A DNA stretch of 64,000 nucleotides from Actinomycetota bacterium (GTDB lineage Bacteria; Actinomycetota; CADDZG01; JAHWKV01): NCBI GenBank assembly GCA_019347715.1, contig JAHWKU010000003.1:62001-126000 (forward strand), read 5' to 3'. Below, piece by piece: positions 32,816 through 40,386 of the stretch. Below the pieces are notes generated by a model that was not told the DNA's origin, did not search any database, and saw only the letters and a list, made by a program, of their open reading frames with translations. Both the position numbers and the translations under genes were made by a program. Positions within the stretch are counted from its first letter, which is position 1, and each line of letters opens with the position of its first letter.

Positions 32816-33298
32816 TTGAGGTTCGGCATAATCAGCGACACCCACATCCCAAGCAGGGCCCAGTTCGTTCCTGCGCGTGTGATCCACCTGTTCGAAGGAG
32901 TCGATCGCATTCTGCACGCAGGAGACATCTGCGAACAGAGTGTGCTGGATGAGCTGGCTGCAGTTGCTCCTGTGGATGCGGTGCTCGGCAATATGGATCC
33001 TCCTGCGGCGCTGATAGGCGTGGATGGAGACTTTGTCATCGAGGCGGACGGAGTGAGGATTGGAATGATCCACGACGCGGGACCCTCGATTCGCCGGCGC
33101 GCTGCGATGAGAAGGCGATTCCAAGATTGCAGGGTCGTGGTCTTTGGTCACTCCCACCAGCCGATGATCGAGGATGAAGAGGGGCTGCTGCTCCTCAATC
33201 CCGGCAGCGCGTGCGACCCGAGGATGGCCAAGCACCCAACGGTTGCTCTTCTAGAAATCCAAGGAGGCGAGCCAACGGCCCAGATCGTTCGGCTCTAA
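32816..33298 (+). CDS. YfcE/MJ0936-type metallophosphoesterase
   Basis: A 160-residue calcineurin-like phosphoesterase starting at TTG 32816 after AAAGGCGG. Metal-binding motifs are in order: LRFGIISDTHIPS, ILHAGDICEQ, VLGNMD, MIHDAG and FGHSHQPMI, then LLLLNPGSACDPR. Such small enzymes hydrolyse phosphodiesters or phosphate esters; the natural substrate is not known. The open frame continues upstream without homology and would overlap the divergent DUF4383 gene, so the later start is preferred. Its TAA stop overlaps the stop of the convergent zincin gene. Confidence 0.88.
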   Translation: MRFGIISDTHIPSRAQFVPARVIHLFEGVDRILHAGDICEQSVLDELAAVAPVDAVLGNMDPPAALIGVDGDFVIEADGVRIGMIHDAGPSIRRRAAMRRRFQDCRVVVFGHSHQPMIEDEEGLLLLNPGSACDPRMAKHPTVALLEIQGGEPTAQIVRL

Positions 33299-34455
33299 GC
33301 GAAAGCGACCCTGGAGAGCCATGATGCAGGATTTTCTATCTCGGAGATATCCGGCAGGTTCTCAGGGCCTGCCCAGATGAGTTCGAGCTTGTCTGCGCTT
33401 GCAACCGTTCGAATGAATCGCTCGCCCTGCCGGTACTGCTCTCTTTTCAGGTCCATGCCGAGGAGGCCCTCGAGCATCTTTTCAACCGATGACCTCTCGA
33501 CTCTTCGGCGGTTGATTCCTTCGCGCATTTTCTCGAATTCCGGCAGAAGCTCTCTTCCCGCCTGATCCATCGCCCATTCCGCGAAGCCTTCGAGCACCGC
33601 CATGAATGCCTGGATGTCGTTGGCCACCTTGCGCTGCGCGTCGGTCATCATCATCGGGAGGAGCTCTTCTGGATGTTCTGCGAGATATGACCAATTATCA
33701 GGACTGCCGAATCCCTGGAGCTTTTCCAGCAGCTGCTGCGAATCGACGTCCGATGCGTCTATGAAACTTTCAATGAGTCCGATGAAGTGAGATCTCGTCC
33801 ACTTGGCTCCCTTGAACTCCAGATGATGGGTCACTTCGTGGAGGGCCAGCCAAAGCCTGAATTGCTGTGGCTCAAATTCGAGCTCGCGTTCGGTTGCCAC
33901 TATGTTCGGGAAGACGAAGTAGAGGGTCTCGTCGCCTGGGCGAGGAAGACAGAGATCGTACTGACCGAGGACTCTCCTCGATAGGTAGCCGACGAGGAAG
34001 CCGACTTGCACTCCAAGGAGAAACGGGCCGATCGCCCCCATCACGCCCTGCATCATGGGCAGGCCACCGATTCCTGCAGGGGATTCGCCGCCCGTTAGCT
34101 GACCGCCCAGCCTCATCGCGAACCGCTCGATCAGTGGCTTCATCCCGTCTAGATTTCGGTCGGCCCACGACCTTCGGTCGAGGACCTCTACGCGCTCCAG
34201 CGCGTCGGGAGATTCGAGTCCCGTCAAACGAGTGAGGTGTAGTTCGGCGATGCGGGCGGCTTCCAGCAACTCCTCGGTGTCCTTTGCATCGGCCGAAACT
34301 CCTACGCCTCCGGCCTCGGATACCGCTCTTGCGATCTGACGGGCGATCTCCCAGTTGACCGGCCCGCTCTGGGCCATCAGAACACGCTGGATTTCCCGGA
34401 AAAGAGGTACGTCTGCCAGCCCCCGTGCGAGGTCTTGTGGATCGATATCGCTCAC
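33295..34455 (-). CDS. Zincin-like putative metallopeptidase (DUF2342 family)
   Basis: A 386-residue protein of the actinobacterial DUF2342 / zincin_2 family. The zinc-binding HExxH is LALHEVTHHLEF near residue 205, preceded by FVFPNIVATERELEFEPQQF. The rest is helical with no signal peptide, so it is probably cytoplasmic. Members often lie near F420 genes, but no F420 synthesis gene is in this window. Activity has not been shown for most of the family to my knowledge. It is divergent from the peroxiredoxin selenoprotein gene with only 26 bp between starts. Confidence 0.85.
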   Translation of the reverse strand: MSDIDPQDLARGLADVPLFREIQRVLMAQSGPVNWEIARQIARAVSEAGGVGVSADAKDTEELLEAARIAELHLTRLTGLESPDALERVEVLDRRSWADRNLDGMKPLIERFAMRLGGQLTGGESPAGIGGLPMMQGVMGAIGPFLLGVQVGFLVGYLSRRVLGQYDLCLPRPGDETLYFVFPNIVATERELEFEPQQFRLWLALHEVTHHLEFKGAKWTRSHFIGLIESFIDASDVDSQQLLEKLQGFGSPDNWSYLAEHPEELLPMMMTDAQRKVANDIQAFMAVLEGFAEWAMDQAGRELLPEFEKMREGINRRRVERSSVEKMLEGLLGMDLKREQYRQGERFIRTVASADKLELIWAGPENLPDISEIENPASWLSRVAFA

Positions 34456-34481
34456 GATTTCAAGGTTACGCTAAGACCGCG

Positions 34482-34955
34482 ATGTTCGAACTCGGCACGA
34501 TTGTCCCTGAGTTTTCTCTTCCGTCTCACAACGGGTCGGTCGTTGGGCTGGGCGATCTCCTGGAGAATCATTCCCTCGTGGTAATCGCGTTCTATGTTTT
34601 CGACTTTTCGCCCACCTGAAGCAATGAGCTGTCTCAGTTCGAGGCAAAGTACGAGGAGTTCACCGCCATGGGGGCCAAGGTGGCGGGAGTCTCGACTGAT
34701 TCCAGCTGGTCTCACGCGGCTTACCGCCAAAGGTTGAAGCTGCGATTCCCTTTATTGAGCGATTACAACCGGGAGATCGTCGGTGACTACGTCGGCTTTT
34801 ACGAAGACGTGGCAGGCTATAAGGGAGTCAACCGCAGAGGCATAGTGATCGTCGACGGCGAGCGGAGACTCCGATGGAGATGGGTCACAGACAACCCCGG
34901 GGAAATGCCGGATACGGAGATGGTGAGAGAGGCAGTCCAGGAGCTCTGGAAATGA
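34482..34955 (+). CDS. Predicted selenoprotein: 1-Sec peroxiredoxin
   Basis: Read through TGA at 34617-34619, the gene encodes 157 residues of an AhpC/TSA-type peroxiredoxin. The pre-active-site strand LVVIAFYVFDFSPT leads to U46 at the peroxidatic cysteine position (S43-P-T-U46, equivalent to T/S-x-x-C). Downstream SNELSQFEAKYEEFTAMGAKVAGVS and FPLLSDYNREIV are standard Prx sequence. There is no cysteine anywhere in the protein, so the TGA cannot be a dispensable stop in a functional Prx; recycling must come from an external thiol. The stop (TGA) overlaps the next ATG. The ATG at 34482 is chosen because the sequence fits the family from its first residues. Confidence 0.9.
34617..34646 (+). 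promoter_or_regulatory. Sec codon and putative bacterial SECIS (peroxiredoxin)
   Basis: After the UGA at 34617-34619, TGTCTC (34630-34635) pairs with GAGGCA (34641-34646), with one U-G wobble, around the loop AGTTC. The stem starts 11 nt and the loop 17 nt after the UGA. The loop again has G-U at positions 2-3. The 12 bases CCCACCTGAAGC around the codon are identical to those in the rhodanese-ThiF gene. Confidence 0.72.
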
Positions 34956-35773
34956 AATCCCGTTCAGACATCGCCGCTTTCGGGCCGGATTCAATCTCGT
35001 GGCAGCTTTCGTCGGAAATGGTGATGGTTCTTGGCGCAAGACGAGCCCTTTTGCTTCAGCTGGCCCATCCACTCGTAGCTCAAGGGGTAGCCGACCATTC
35101 AAACTTTGAAACCGATCGTCTTGGAAGGCTCTTCCGGACTCTCGAGGCCTCTCTTTCCGTTGTCTTCGGAACCAAGGAAGAGGCCACCGAGGTGATACAG
35201 AGGATCAACGCCGTTCATCGGACCGTGACGGGGCGATTGCAGGAAGATGCCGGAATCTGGGAGGCAGGGACCGAATACCGGGCGGACGACCCCGATCTGC
35301 TTTTGTGGGTCCACGCGACTTTGGTGGATACGGCGGTCACTTTCTACGAGAGGTTCGTTCGCAAACTCGACGAAGGTGAGCTAGAGACTTACTACGATGA
35401 GACCCGCTGGCCGACCGCGGAACTTGGTATCCCGGCCGAGCTGGTTCCAGACACGTATTTCGAGTTCCGCGCCTACTTCGATGAGATGCTCGCGAGCGGA
35501 AAGGTCTTCGTCGGATCGGGTGCACGGGACCTTTCCAGACGGATCATGTATCCGGGTATCGCATTCATCCCCGACCGGTGGTTCGATCCCGCAAACATCA
35601 TCACGATCGGGACATTGCCGGAAGAGATCAGGGCGGGATACGGCTTCAGATGGAATCGAGCGCGCGCCGCCGGCCTCTCGTTAATTACCGCCGCGGTCTC
35701 CCGGTCGCTGCCTCTACTTCCTTCGAGAATCCGGTATCTGCCGCATTCACGAAAACAGAGAGTGTCTCCGTGA
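34952..35773 (+). CDS. MpaB-type oxygenase family protein (DUF2236)
   Basis: A 273-residue protein from ATG 34952 (ATGA overlap with the peroxiredoxin stop). Family features are GARRALLLQLAHPLVAQGVADHS, where the histidines bind haem, then FGTKEEATEVIQRINAVHRTV and LLLWVHATLVDTAVTFYERF. MpaB and latex-clearing protein Lcp are haem proteins that cleave isoprenoid or rubber-like chains. The role of most actinobacterial members is unknown. Coupling to a peroxiredoxin fits a haem or peroxide context, but that is inference. Its stop overlaps the moaE GTG. Confidence 0.85.
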   Translation: MKSRSDIAAFGPDSISWQLSSEMVMVLGARRALLLQLAHPLVAQGVADHSNFETDRLGRLFRTLEASLSVVFGTKEEATEVIQRINAVHRTVTGRLQEDAGIWEAGTEYRADDPDLLLWVHATLVDTAVTFYERFVRKLDEGELETYYDETRWPTAELGIPAELVPDTYFEFRAYFDEMLASGKVFVGSGARDLSRRIMYPGIAFIPDRWFDPANIITIGTLPEEIRAGYGFRWNRARAAGLSLITAAVSRSLPLLPSRIRYLPHSRKQRVSP

Positions 35774-36198
35774 CTCGAAACGACCGCATCCAGGTTGAGG
35801 TGACCTCTGGTCCTATCGATCTGACGGCATCCCACGAGCTCGCGGGATCGAGCGACGGGGCCGTGGTTACGTTTCTTGGGGTTGTGCGAGATTCCACCGA
35901 TGATCGCCCCGTAACCGGCCTCGACTATGAAGTGTTCGACGAACTGGCTGCCAAGGAGATGACCAGGATCGCCGAGGTCGCTCTAGAGAGATGGCCGACC
36001 GGAAGAGTTGCGATTATTCATAGAACCGGATTCCTTTCTGTTGGGGAAGTTTCGGTGCTGATATCGGTTTCGGCTCCCCATCGCGGTGAAGCTTTCGATG
36101 CTTGTGAGTTCCTGATCGACACGCTCAAGAAAGAAGTTCCGATCTGGAAGAAAGAACTGTTCGAGGACGGAACTGCTGCTTGGGCCGATCATGCCTGA
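35770..36198 (+). CDS. moaE: Molybdopterin synthase catalytic subunit MoaE
   Basis: MoaE with thiocarboxylated MoaD converts cyclic pyranopterin monophosphate to molybdopterin. From GTG 35770 (GTGA overlap with the previous stop) the protein has 142 residues, the usual size. It has the family sequence AVVTFLGVVRDSTDDRPV, LDYEVFDELAAKEM, ISVSAPHRGEAFDACEFLID and the C-terminal LKKEVPIWKKELFEDG with the active-site lysines. No moaD is adjacent. The ThiF/MoeB-like selenoprotein 5 kb upstream is a candidate activator of the sulfur carrier MoaD. Confidence 0.95.
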   Translation: MTRNDRIQVEVTSGPIDLTASHELAGSSDGAVVTFLGVVRDSTDDRPVTGLDYEVFDELAAKEMTRIAEVALERWPTGRVAIIHRTGFLSVGEVSVLISVSAPHRGEAFDACEFLIDTLKKEVPIWKKELFEDGTAAWADHA

Positions 36199-36270
36199 AG
36201 GTAGGGCTGGACGCTCGAGGGCCGCGGCAAGGTAGAATCCGCGCCCGATCTTCCCCGATAAAGGCTGACT

Positions 36271-36432
36271 GTGGGCTATCTGATATTCGCCGCCGTCTTG
36301 GCGGTCGTCACCATCGGTTTGGTGTATCTGAAGCATCGTCCCTCGGACGATCCTTCCAAATCGGTTGACTCCTTTCGTCGCGCCATGGATGCCCTCGGCC
36401 CCAGGCGTCCAACCAAGAGGCGCAAGTCTTGA
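36271..36432 (+). CDS. 53-residue membrane-anchored protein upstream of mreB
   Basis: GTG 36271 opens a 53-codon frame. One N-terminal transmembrane helix (GYLIFAAVLAVVTIGLVYL) is followed by a charged cytoplasmic tail with SFRRAMDALGP and PTKRRKS. Its TGA overlaps the TTG start of mreB, so expression is coupled. I do not know a named family. Its location and topology suggest a small partner of the MreB cytoskeleton at the membrane, which is inference. Confidence 0.65.
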   Translation: MGYLIFAAVLAVVTIGLVYLKHRPSDDPSKSVDSFRRAMDALGPRRPTKRRKS

Positions 36433-37448
36433 AGTCGTTCAGCCGGGATATCGCAATCGACCTCGGTACCGCGAACACGCTGGTCTACGTGAGCGGGCAA
36501 GGGATCGTAGTGAACGAGCCAACCGTGATTGCGATCAATAAGGAAAAGGGAACCGTCCTCGCGATGGGGCACGAAGCGTTCCGAATGATTGGAAGGACTC
36601 CCGGTTACATCGTTGCCGAACGGCCTTTGCGACGCGGTGGGATCACCGATTTTGAAGTTACCGAACGGTTCATCCGTCTTCTTTTGGATCTGGTGGGGGT
36701 CCGCAAGAGACTTCCTCGGCCGAGGGTGCTGATCTGCGTTCCCACGGCCATCACGGAGGTGGAGAAGCGAGCGGTCCAGGAGGCCGCAGTCGCGGCAGGC
36801 GCCAGAGCCGCCTATCTGATCGAGCAGCCCGTGGCGGCGTCCATCGGTGCCGGACTTCCTATCCACGAGCCGACCGGCAACCTGATCGTCGATGTCGGGG
36901 GTGGCACGAGTGAGATGGCAGTGATGTCGATGGGGGGCATCGTGGTTTCGAAGGCGATTCGAGTGGGCGGATTCGATATCGACGACGCAATCACTCGCTA
37001 CATCAGAAAAGAGTATGCGATCGTCGTCGGAGAGCGCACCGCCGAGCAAATAAAGATGGCGATCGGTTCGGCCTTTCCCATGGCTGAGGAAGAGAAAGCC
37101 GAAATCCGCGGCAGGGATCTGGCGAGTGGTCTTCCCAAGGTGGTCCATATCACTTCGGAGGAGATCCGAGAGGCCATAGCCGATCCGGTCTCCCAGATTG
37201 TCGAAGCCGTGATCTCGGCACTTTCGGAGACCCCGCCGGAACTCGGTCAGGACATCCTCTCTAGAGGAGTGGCTTTGACGGGTGGCGGCGGTCTGTTGAA
37301 GGGCATCGATGTGCGGCTTTCCGAGGAATGTGACGTGCCCGTTCACTTGACCGAGCGGCCGCTCGAGTGTGTTGCTCTTGGGGCAGGCAAATGTCTGGAG
37401 GCGTTCAGCTCCTTGAAGGACCTGTTCATTTCTACCGGAAGGTCGTGA
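36429..37448 (+). CDS. mreB: Rod-shape-determining protein MreB
   Basis: A 339-residue actin-like ATPase with the phosphate-1 loop IAIDLGTANTLVYV, the phosphate-2 region LIVDVGGGTSEMAVMS and the adenosine motif VALTGGGGLLKGIDVRLSEE. MreB organises lateral wall synthesis in rod-shaped cells. In this phylum it marks either rod-shaped deep branches or sporulating forms. The TTG start overlaps the stop of the small membrane protein gene. No mreC, mreD or rodA follows, and the next gene is a YihY-type protein. Confidence 0.95.
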   Translation: MKSFSRDIAIDLGTANTLVYVSGQGIVVNEPTVIAINKEKGTVLAMGHEAFRMIGRTPGYIVAERPLRRGGITDFEVTERFIRLLLDLVGVRKRLPRPRVLICVPTAITEVEKRAVQEAAVAAGARAAYLIEQPVAASIGAGLPIHEPTGNLIVDVGGGTSEMAVMSMGGIVVSKAIRVGGFDIDDAITRYIRKEYAIVVGERTAEQIKMAIGSAFPMAEEEKAEIRGRDLASGLPKVVHITSEEIREAIADPVSQIVEAVISALSETPPELGQDILSRGVALTGGGGLLKGIDVRLSEECDVPVHLTERPLECVALGAGKCLEAFSSLKDLFISTGRS

Positions 37449-38299
37449 GTTCCGCCCGAAATCGACTGACGGCCTTCCTGCCCCGCTTCCAAGAGTGGCT
37501 GGCAGCCGGATACGCCGGTTTGGCCGCGCAGATCGCGTTCTATTTCCTTCTCTCGATCTTCCCAGCCCTTCTTCTTGTCTCGTCTCTTCTCACTTTTCTT
37601 CCTAACTGCAGAAGCTATTTCATGAACGTGCAGACGATCATCAACTCGGTGCTGCCCGAATCGTCGGCGGATCTGGTCAACGAATTCATCGAGCGCTCCC
37701 AGGTGTGCACGGAGAGTGCTTCCGGAGTGATCTCGTTCGGGGTAGTGCTGCTCCTGCTTTCGGGATCGAATGTGTTCGCAGTCATCTCACGAGCAATGAA
37801 TCGTGCGTACGGCACCGGGGAGCCTCGGCCGTTTTGGAAGAGACGGTTGCTGGCCATCGCCTTCTTTCTCGGGGCGATGGCGATTCTTGCTCTTTCTCTT
37901 CCGATCTTTCTGCTGGGAGGAAGAGTGGGTGAGGCGATAGCCAGCGCCTTCGACGTTAGTCCCGTCTTCTTGAGCGCATGGCAGCTTGCACTGATCCCTA
38001 TTGCTTCAGCGTCTGCAGGAGTTGGGCTCACCATCCTTTATCTCTTTGGACCGGGGTGGAAGGTAAGGCTTACGTCGGCTATCTGGGGAGCCTTCATAGC
38101 GGTCGCGGGGATCATCATCATCTCCTGGGCGTTTCAATTCTTCATCCGCTTTTTCGCTCGCTACGAGAGGATCTACGGAACGATCGCTGCTCTCATCGTT
38201 CTGATGATCTGGATGTATCTCGTTTCGTTCGTGATACTCGTCGGGGGCCTAGTGGTTGCGGTCCGCCAGCGCAGGAACCCTGAGCCCGAGGTCCGTTAG
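37445..38299 (+). CDS. YihY/BrkB-family membrane protein
   Basis: A 284-residue integral membrane protein from GTG 37445 (GTGA overlap with mreB). It has about six hydrophobic segments and the family features GYAGLAAQIAFYFLLSIFPALLL, SSGVISF-like FGVVLLLLSGSNVFAVISRAMNRAYG and YGTIAALIVLMIWMYLVSFVIL. These were once called ribonuclease BN in error. The function is unknown and probably transport or envelope related. It is coupled to mreB. Confidence 0.88.
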   Translation: MSSARNRLTAFLPRFQEWLAAGYAGLAAQIAFYFLLSIFPALLLVSSLLTFLPNCRSYFMNVQTIINSVLPESSADLVNEFIERSQVCTESASGVISFGVVLLLLSGSNVFAVISRAMNRAYGTGEPRPFWKRRLLAIAFFLGAMAILALSLPIFLLGGRVGEAIASAFDVSPVFLSAWQLALIPIASASAGVGLTILYLFGPGWKVRLTSAIWGAFIAVAGIIIISWAFQFFIRFFARYERIYGTIAALIVLMIWMYLVSFVILVGGLVVAVRQRRNPEPEVR

Positions 38300-38317
38300 C
38301 AAGCTCACGGGCGCATA

Positions 38318-39604
38318 ATGGGTGCTGTGATTAGAAAGATTTTGGCAGCGTTTTTGCTAGTGACACTAATCGCCGTGCCGGCCTGGGCCTCCAACGACCC
38401 GGGCTTGTCTCAGCAATGGGGAATGCACAAGATCGGGGCCCCATCGGCTTGGCAGGAAGCCAAAGGCGAAGGGATAGTGATCGCCATCATTGACACCGGC
38501 ATTTACTTCCCCCATGAGGATCTCAACGCCCAGGGTAAGTTCGTGGACGGTAAAGATTACATCGACGATGAACCTCCTCAAGACCAAGATGGGCACGGCA
38601 CCCATGTTGCCGGGATAGCAGCCGCGTTGACGGGAAATGGACGTGGTGTTGGTGGTGTTGCCCCGAACGCCAAACTGATGTCGGTGAGGGTCCTCAATGA
38701 ATTCGGAGTGAATGTGACGATTCAAGACCCACAACGGCTCTTCGCAGATACAGCTGATGCTGTCAGGTGGTCTGTAGACCACGGGGCGCGAGTCATCAAT
38801 ATGTCCTTAGGCCCTGTGGTTGGTTCGGGGCCCGACCCGGATTACGCGTCAGCCCTGGCTTACGCGTGGAGCAAGGGGGCAGTCCCAGTTGTGGCGGCAG
38901 GCAACGACCACGGGGAACCATCCGGTTTTTCCAACCATCCTGTACTTGTTGTAGTCGCGACTACCTCATCCGACGCCAAGGCCGATTATTCGAACAGGTC
39001 GGGAGATGCTCAGTGGGGTATCTCGGCTCCAGGCTCATCGATCTACTCGACCTACTGTTGCTATCTGAACGCACCTAACGCGACCGATGGTTACGAGAAC
39101 CTTTCCGGAACCTCCATGGCGGCGCCTCATGTATCGGGGGTAGCTGCGGCGTTATTGAGCATGGGACTCAACAACCAACAAGCCGTAAACCGCATCCTGT
39201 CTACTGCTCGTGACCTGGGCCCAGCTGGCGCCGACTCGACCTTCGGGCACGGTCTTTTAGATATGGCCAAGGCCGTTGAAGGAGGTGCGTCGTCGCCGGC
39301 TTCAAGCGGGAGTGGAAGCACTGCCTCCGGATCGCGTGGTTCCACGGGATCCGGGTCGTCGCGGCCCGGTGGCGCACAGCCTGGGGCCGCACCAGGAGAG
39401 GGCGCTGTTGTGGAATCGCCTCCCACGGATTCAGCCCCAGAGGCACAGGAGGAGGATGGTACCGAGGCCACCGTGGCATCTGAGGCAGGGGATGAACAAA
39501 CGAGCGGGATCGGGAACCTGATTGTTGTCGGCATCCTCGCCCTGATCGTTATCGGATACTTCGTGTGGCAGTGGTGGGCAAAACGCAAGGTGTCCTCCAG
39601 CTAA
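38318..39604 (+). CDS. Secreted, membrane-anchored subtilisin-type serine protease (S8)
   Basis: The 428-residue protease has a signal peptide (about 1-25, cleavage near PAWAS). The subtilase catalytic triad follows: Asp59 in IAIIDTGIYF, His93 in DGHGTHVAGIAA, and Ser in LSGTSMAAPHVSG (near residue 267). A Ser/Gly/Pro-rich linker (about 325-395) leads to a C-terminal transmembrane helix (LIVVGILALIVIGYFVWQWW) and a short basic tail. This is the layout of mycosin-type anchored subtilases, but no type VII secretion genes are near. It is expected to face outside the membrane. Confidence 0.92.
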   Translation: MGAVIRKILAAFLLVTLIAVPAWASNDPGLSQQWGMHKIGAPSAWQEAKGEGIVIAIIDTGIYFPHEDLNAQGKFVDGKDYIDDEPPQDQDGHGTHVAGIAAALTGNGRGVGGVAPNAKLMSVRVLNEFGVNVTIQDPQRLFADTADAVRWSVDHGARVINMSLGPVVGSGPDPDYASALAYAWSKGAVPVVAAGNDHGEPSGFSNHPVLVVVATTSSDAKADYSNRSGDAQWGISAPGSSIYSTYCCYLNAPNATDGYENLSGTSMAAPHVSGVAAALLSMGLNNQQAVNRILSTARDLGPAGADSTFGHGLLDMAKAVEGGASSPASSGSGSTASGSRGSTGSGSSRPGGAQPGAAPGEGAVVESPPTDSAPEAQEEDGTEATVASEAGDEQTSGIGNLIVVGILALIVIGYFVWQWWAKRKVSSS

Positions 39605-39660
39605 AGACTCCTCCAGTCCGAGCCGACAACCTCATTGTCAACGTGTATCGGAGTGAAGCT

Positions 39661-39915
39661 ATGTTCATGGTGGAGTTCACCAGCGCCGAGGGAAAGTCCG
39701 GTCAGCACCGGAGCGAATCCCTGGAAGAAGCGATCAAGTTCATCGAGCATGCCCGCAACTATGAGGGTGTAGGTGAGACCAAGCTTTACCAGATGACCGA
39801 GGTGCCTCTCGAGGTGAAGGCCGTCTATAAGGTAGAGCTTGCTACGGGGATGACCTCCGCAGCTTCCGAGGTTGAAGCCGCAGACGTTCCCGCTTCAGTC
39901 GCTGCCGCAGAGTAA
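39661..39915 (+). CDS. Small uncharacterised protein
   Basis: An 84-residue protein from ATG 39661, which has GGAG seven bases upstream. An in-frame GTG at 39565 would add 32 residues and overlap the protease gene. It shows FTSAEGKSGQHRSESLEEAIKFIEHARNYEGV and a conserved-looking KAVYKVELATG, then an Ala/Val-rich tail. The alternating beta-alpha pattern suggests a small folded domain, but I do not recognise it. Confidence 0.6.
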   Translation: MFMVEFTSAEGKSGQHRSESLEEAIKFIEHARNYEGVGETKLYQMTEVPLEVKAVYKVELATGMTSAASEVEAADVPASVAAAE

Positions 39916-39987
39916 ATCTCTTTTTCAGCCGCTGGATTAAGGCGTCTTCAAGCGCGGGATAGCCGTGTGCGCGGTCGTAGGATGGTG

Positions 39988-40377
39988 TCAGGAAACCATT
40001 CCCTCGAGGAGGCCGAGGATCGATCGGATCGCTAGTAGCACGGCCATGGCCGCTCCCACCGCCAAAAGTACGATGGTAAGGAGCAGACGCCACGACGCGG
40101 TGAACTTTGCTACTGGCCCCGCTGGCAGTCTCGGTCCCTCCTGCCTCGGCCGCTCCTGCCTCGGCCGCTGGTGCCTCGGCCGCTGGTGCCTCGGCCGCTG
40201 GTGCCTCGGCTCCCTGCGATGAGCGGTCGAGCTTCGCGAGATCGACCTGCGGATGGCCCTGGCTCCCCGGCCCAACCGGGTAAAGATCGGGATGGTTTGG
40301 GCGCGAGGATTGACGATCCTGGTGACCATGATCACGAAGAAGACGGTCAGCAGGATAAGGACGAGGGCACTGGCCAT
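39988..40377 (-). CDS. Membrane protein with RPRHQ repeats
   Basis: A 129-residue protein on the minus strand from ATG 40377. A transmembrane helix near each end (ASALVLILLTVFFVIMVTRIV and LLLTIVLLAVGAAMAVLLAI) encloses a basic region with tandem RPRHQ/RPRQE units, encoded by a 15-bp DNA repeat. The overlapping plus-strand frame in this stretch has no protein-like features, so the minus frame is preferred. The function is unknown. The start is only 9 bp from the GTG of the divergent PDZ-protease gene. Confidence 0.55.
   Translation of the reverse strand: MASALVLILLTVFFVIMVTRIVNPRAQTIPIFTRLGRGARAIRRSISRSSTAHRREPRHQRPRHQRPRHQRPRQERPRQEGPRLPAGPVAKFTASWRLLLTIVLLAVGAAMAVLLAIRSILGLLEGMVS
40142..40210. 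repeat. 15-bp tandem repeat, about 4.6 copies
   Basis: TGCCTCGGCCGCTGG occurs three times in perfect tandem (40157-40201), preceded by a near copy ending TCC and followed by a partial copy. It lies inside the minus-strand membrane protein gene and encodes the RPRHQ units. The period is a multiple of three, so copy-number change would not break the frame. Confidence 0.92.
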
Positions 40378-40386
40378 CCGCTGATT

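Noticed and set aside
38318-39604. Type VII secretion (ESX) mycosin locus
   Set aside because: The protease has mycosin-like layout, but no EccB, EccC, EccD or WXG100 genes are present in the window.
40171-40386. N-terminal extension of the PDZ-Lon protein
   Set aside because: The stretch is Pro/Asp/Gly-rich, repeat-derived and antisense to a membrane protein frame with two clear hydrophobic helices.
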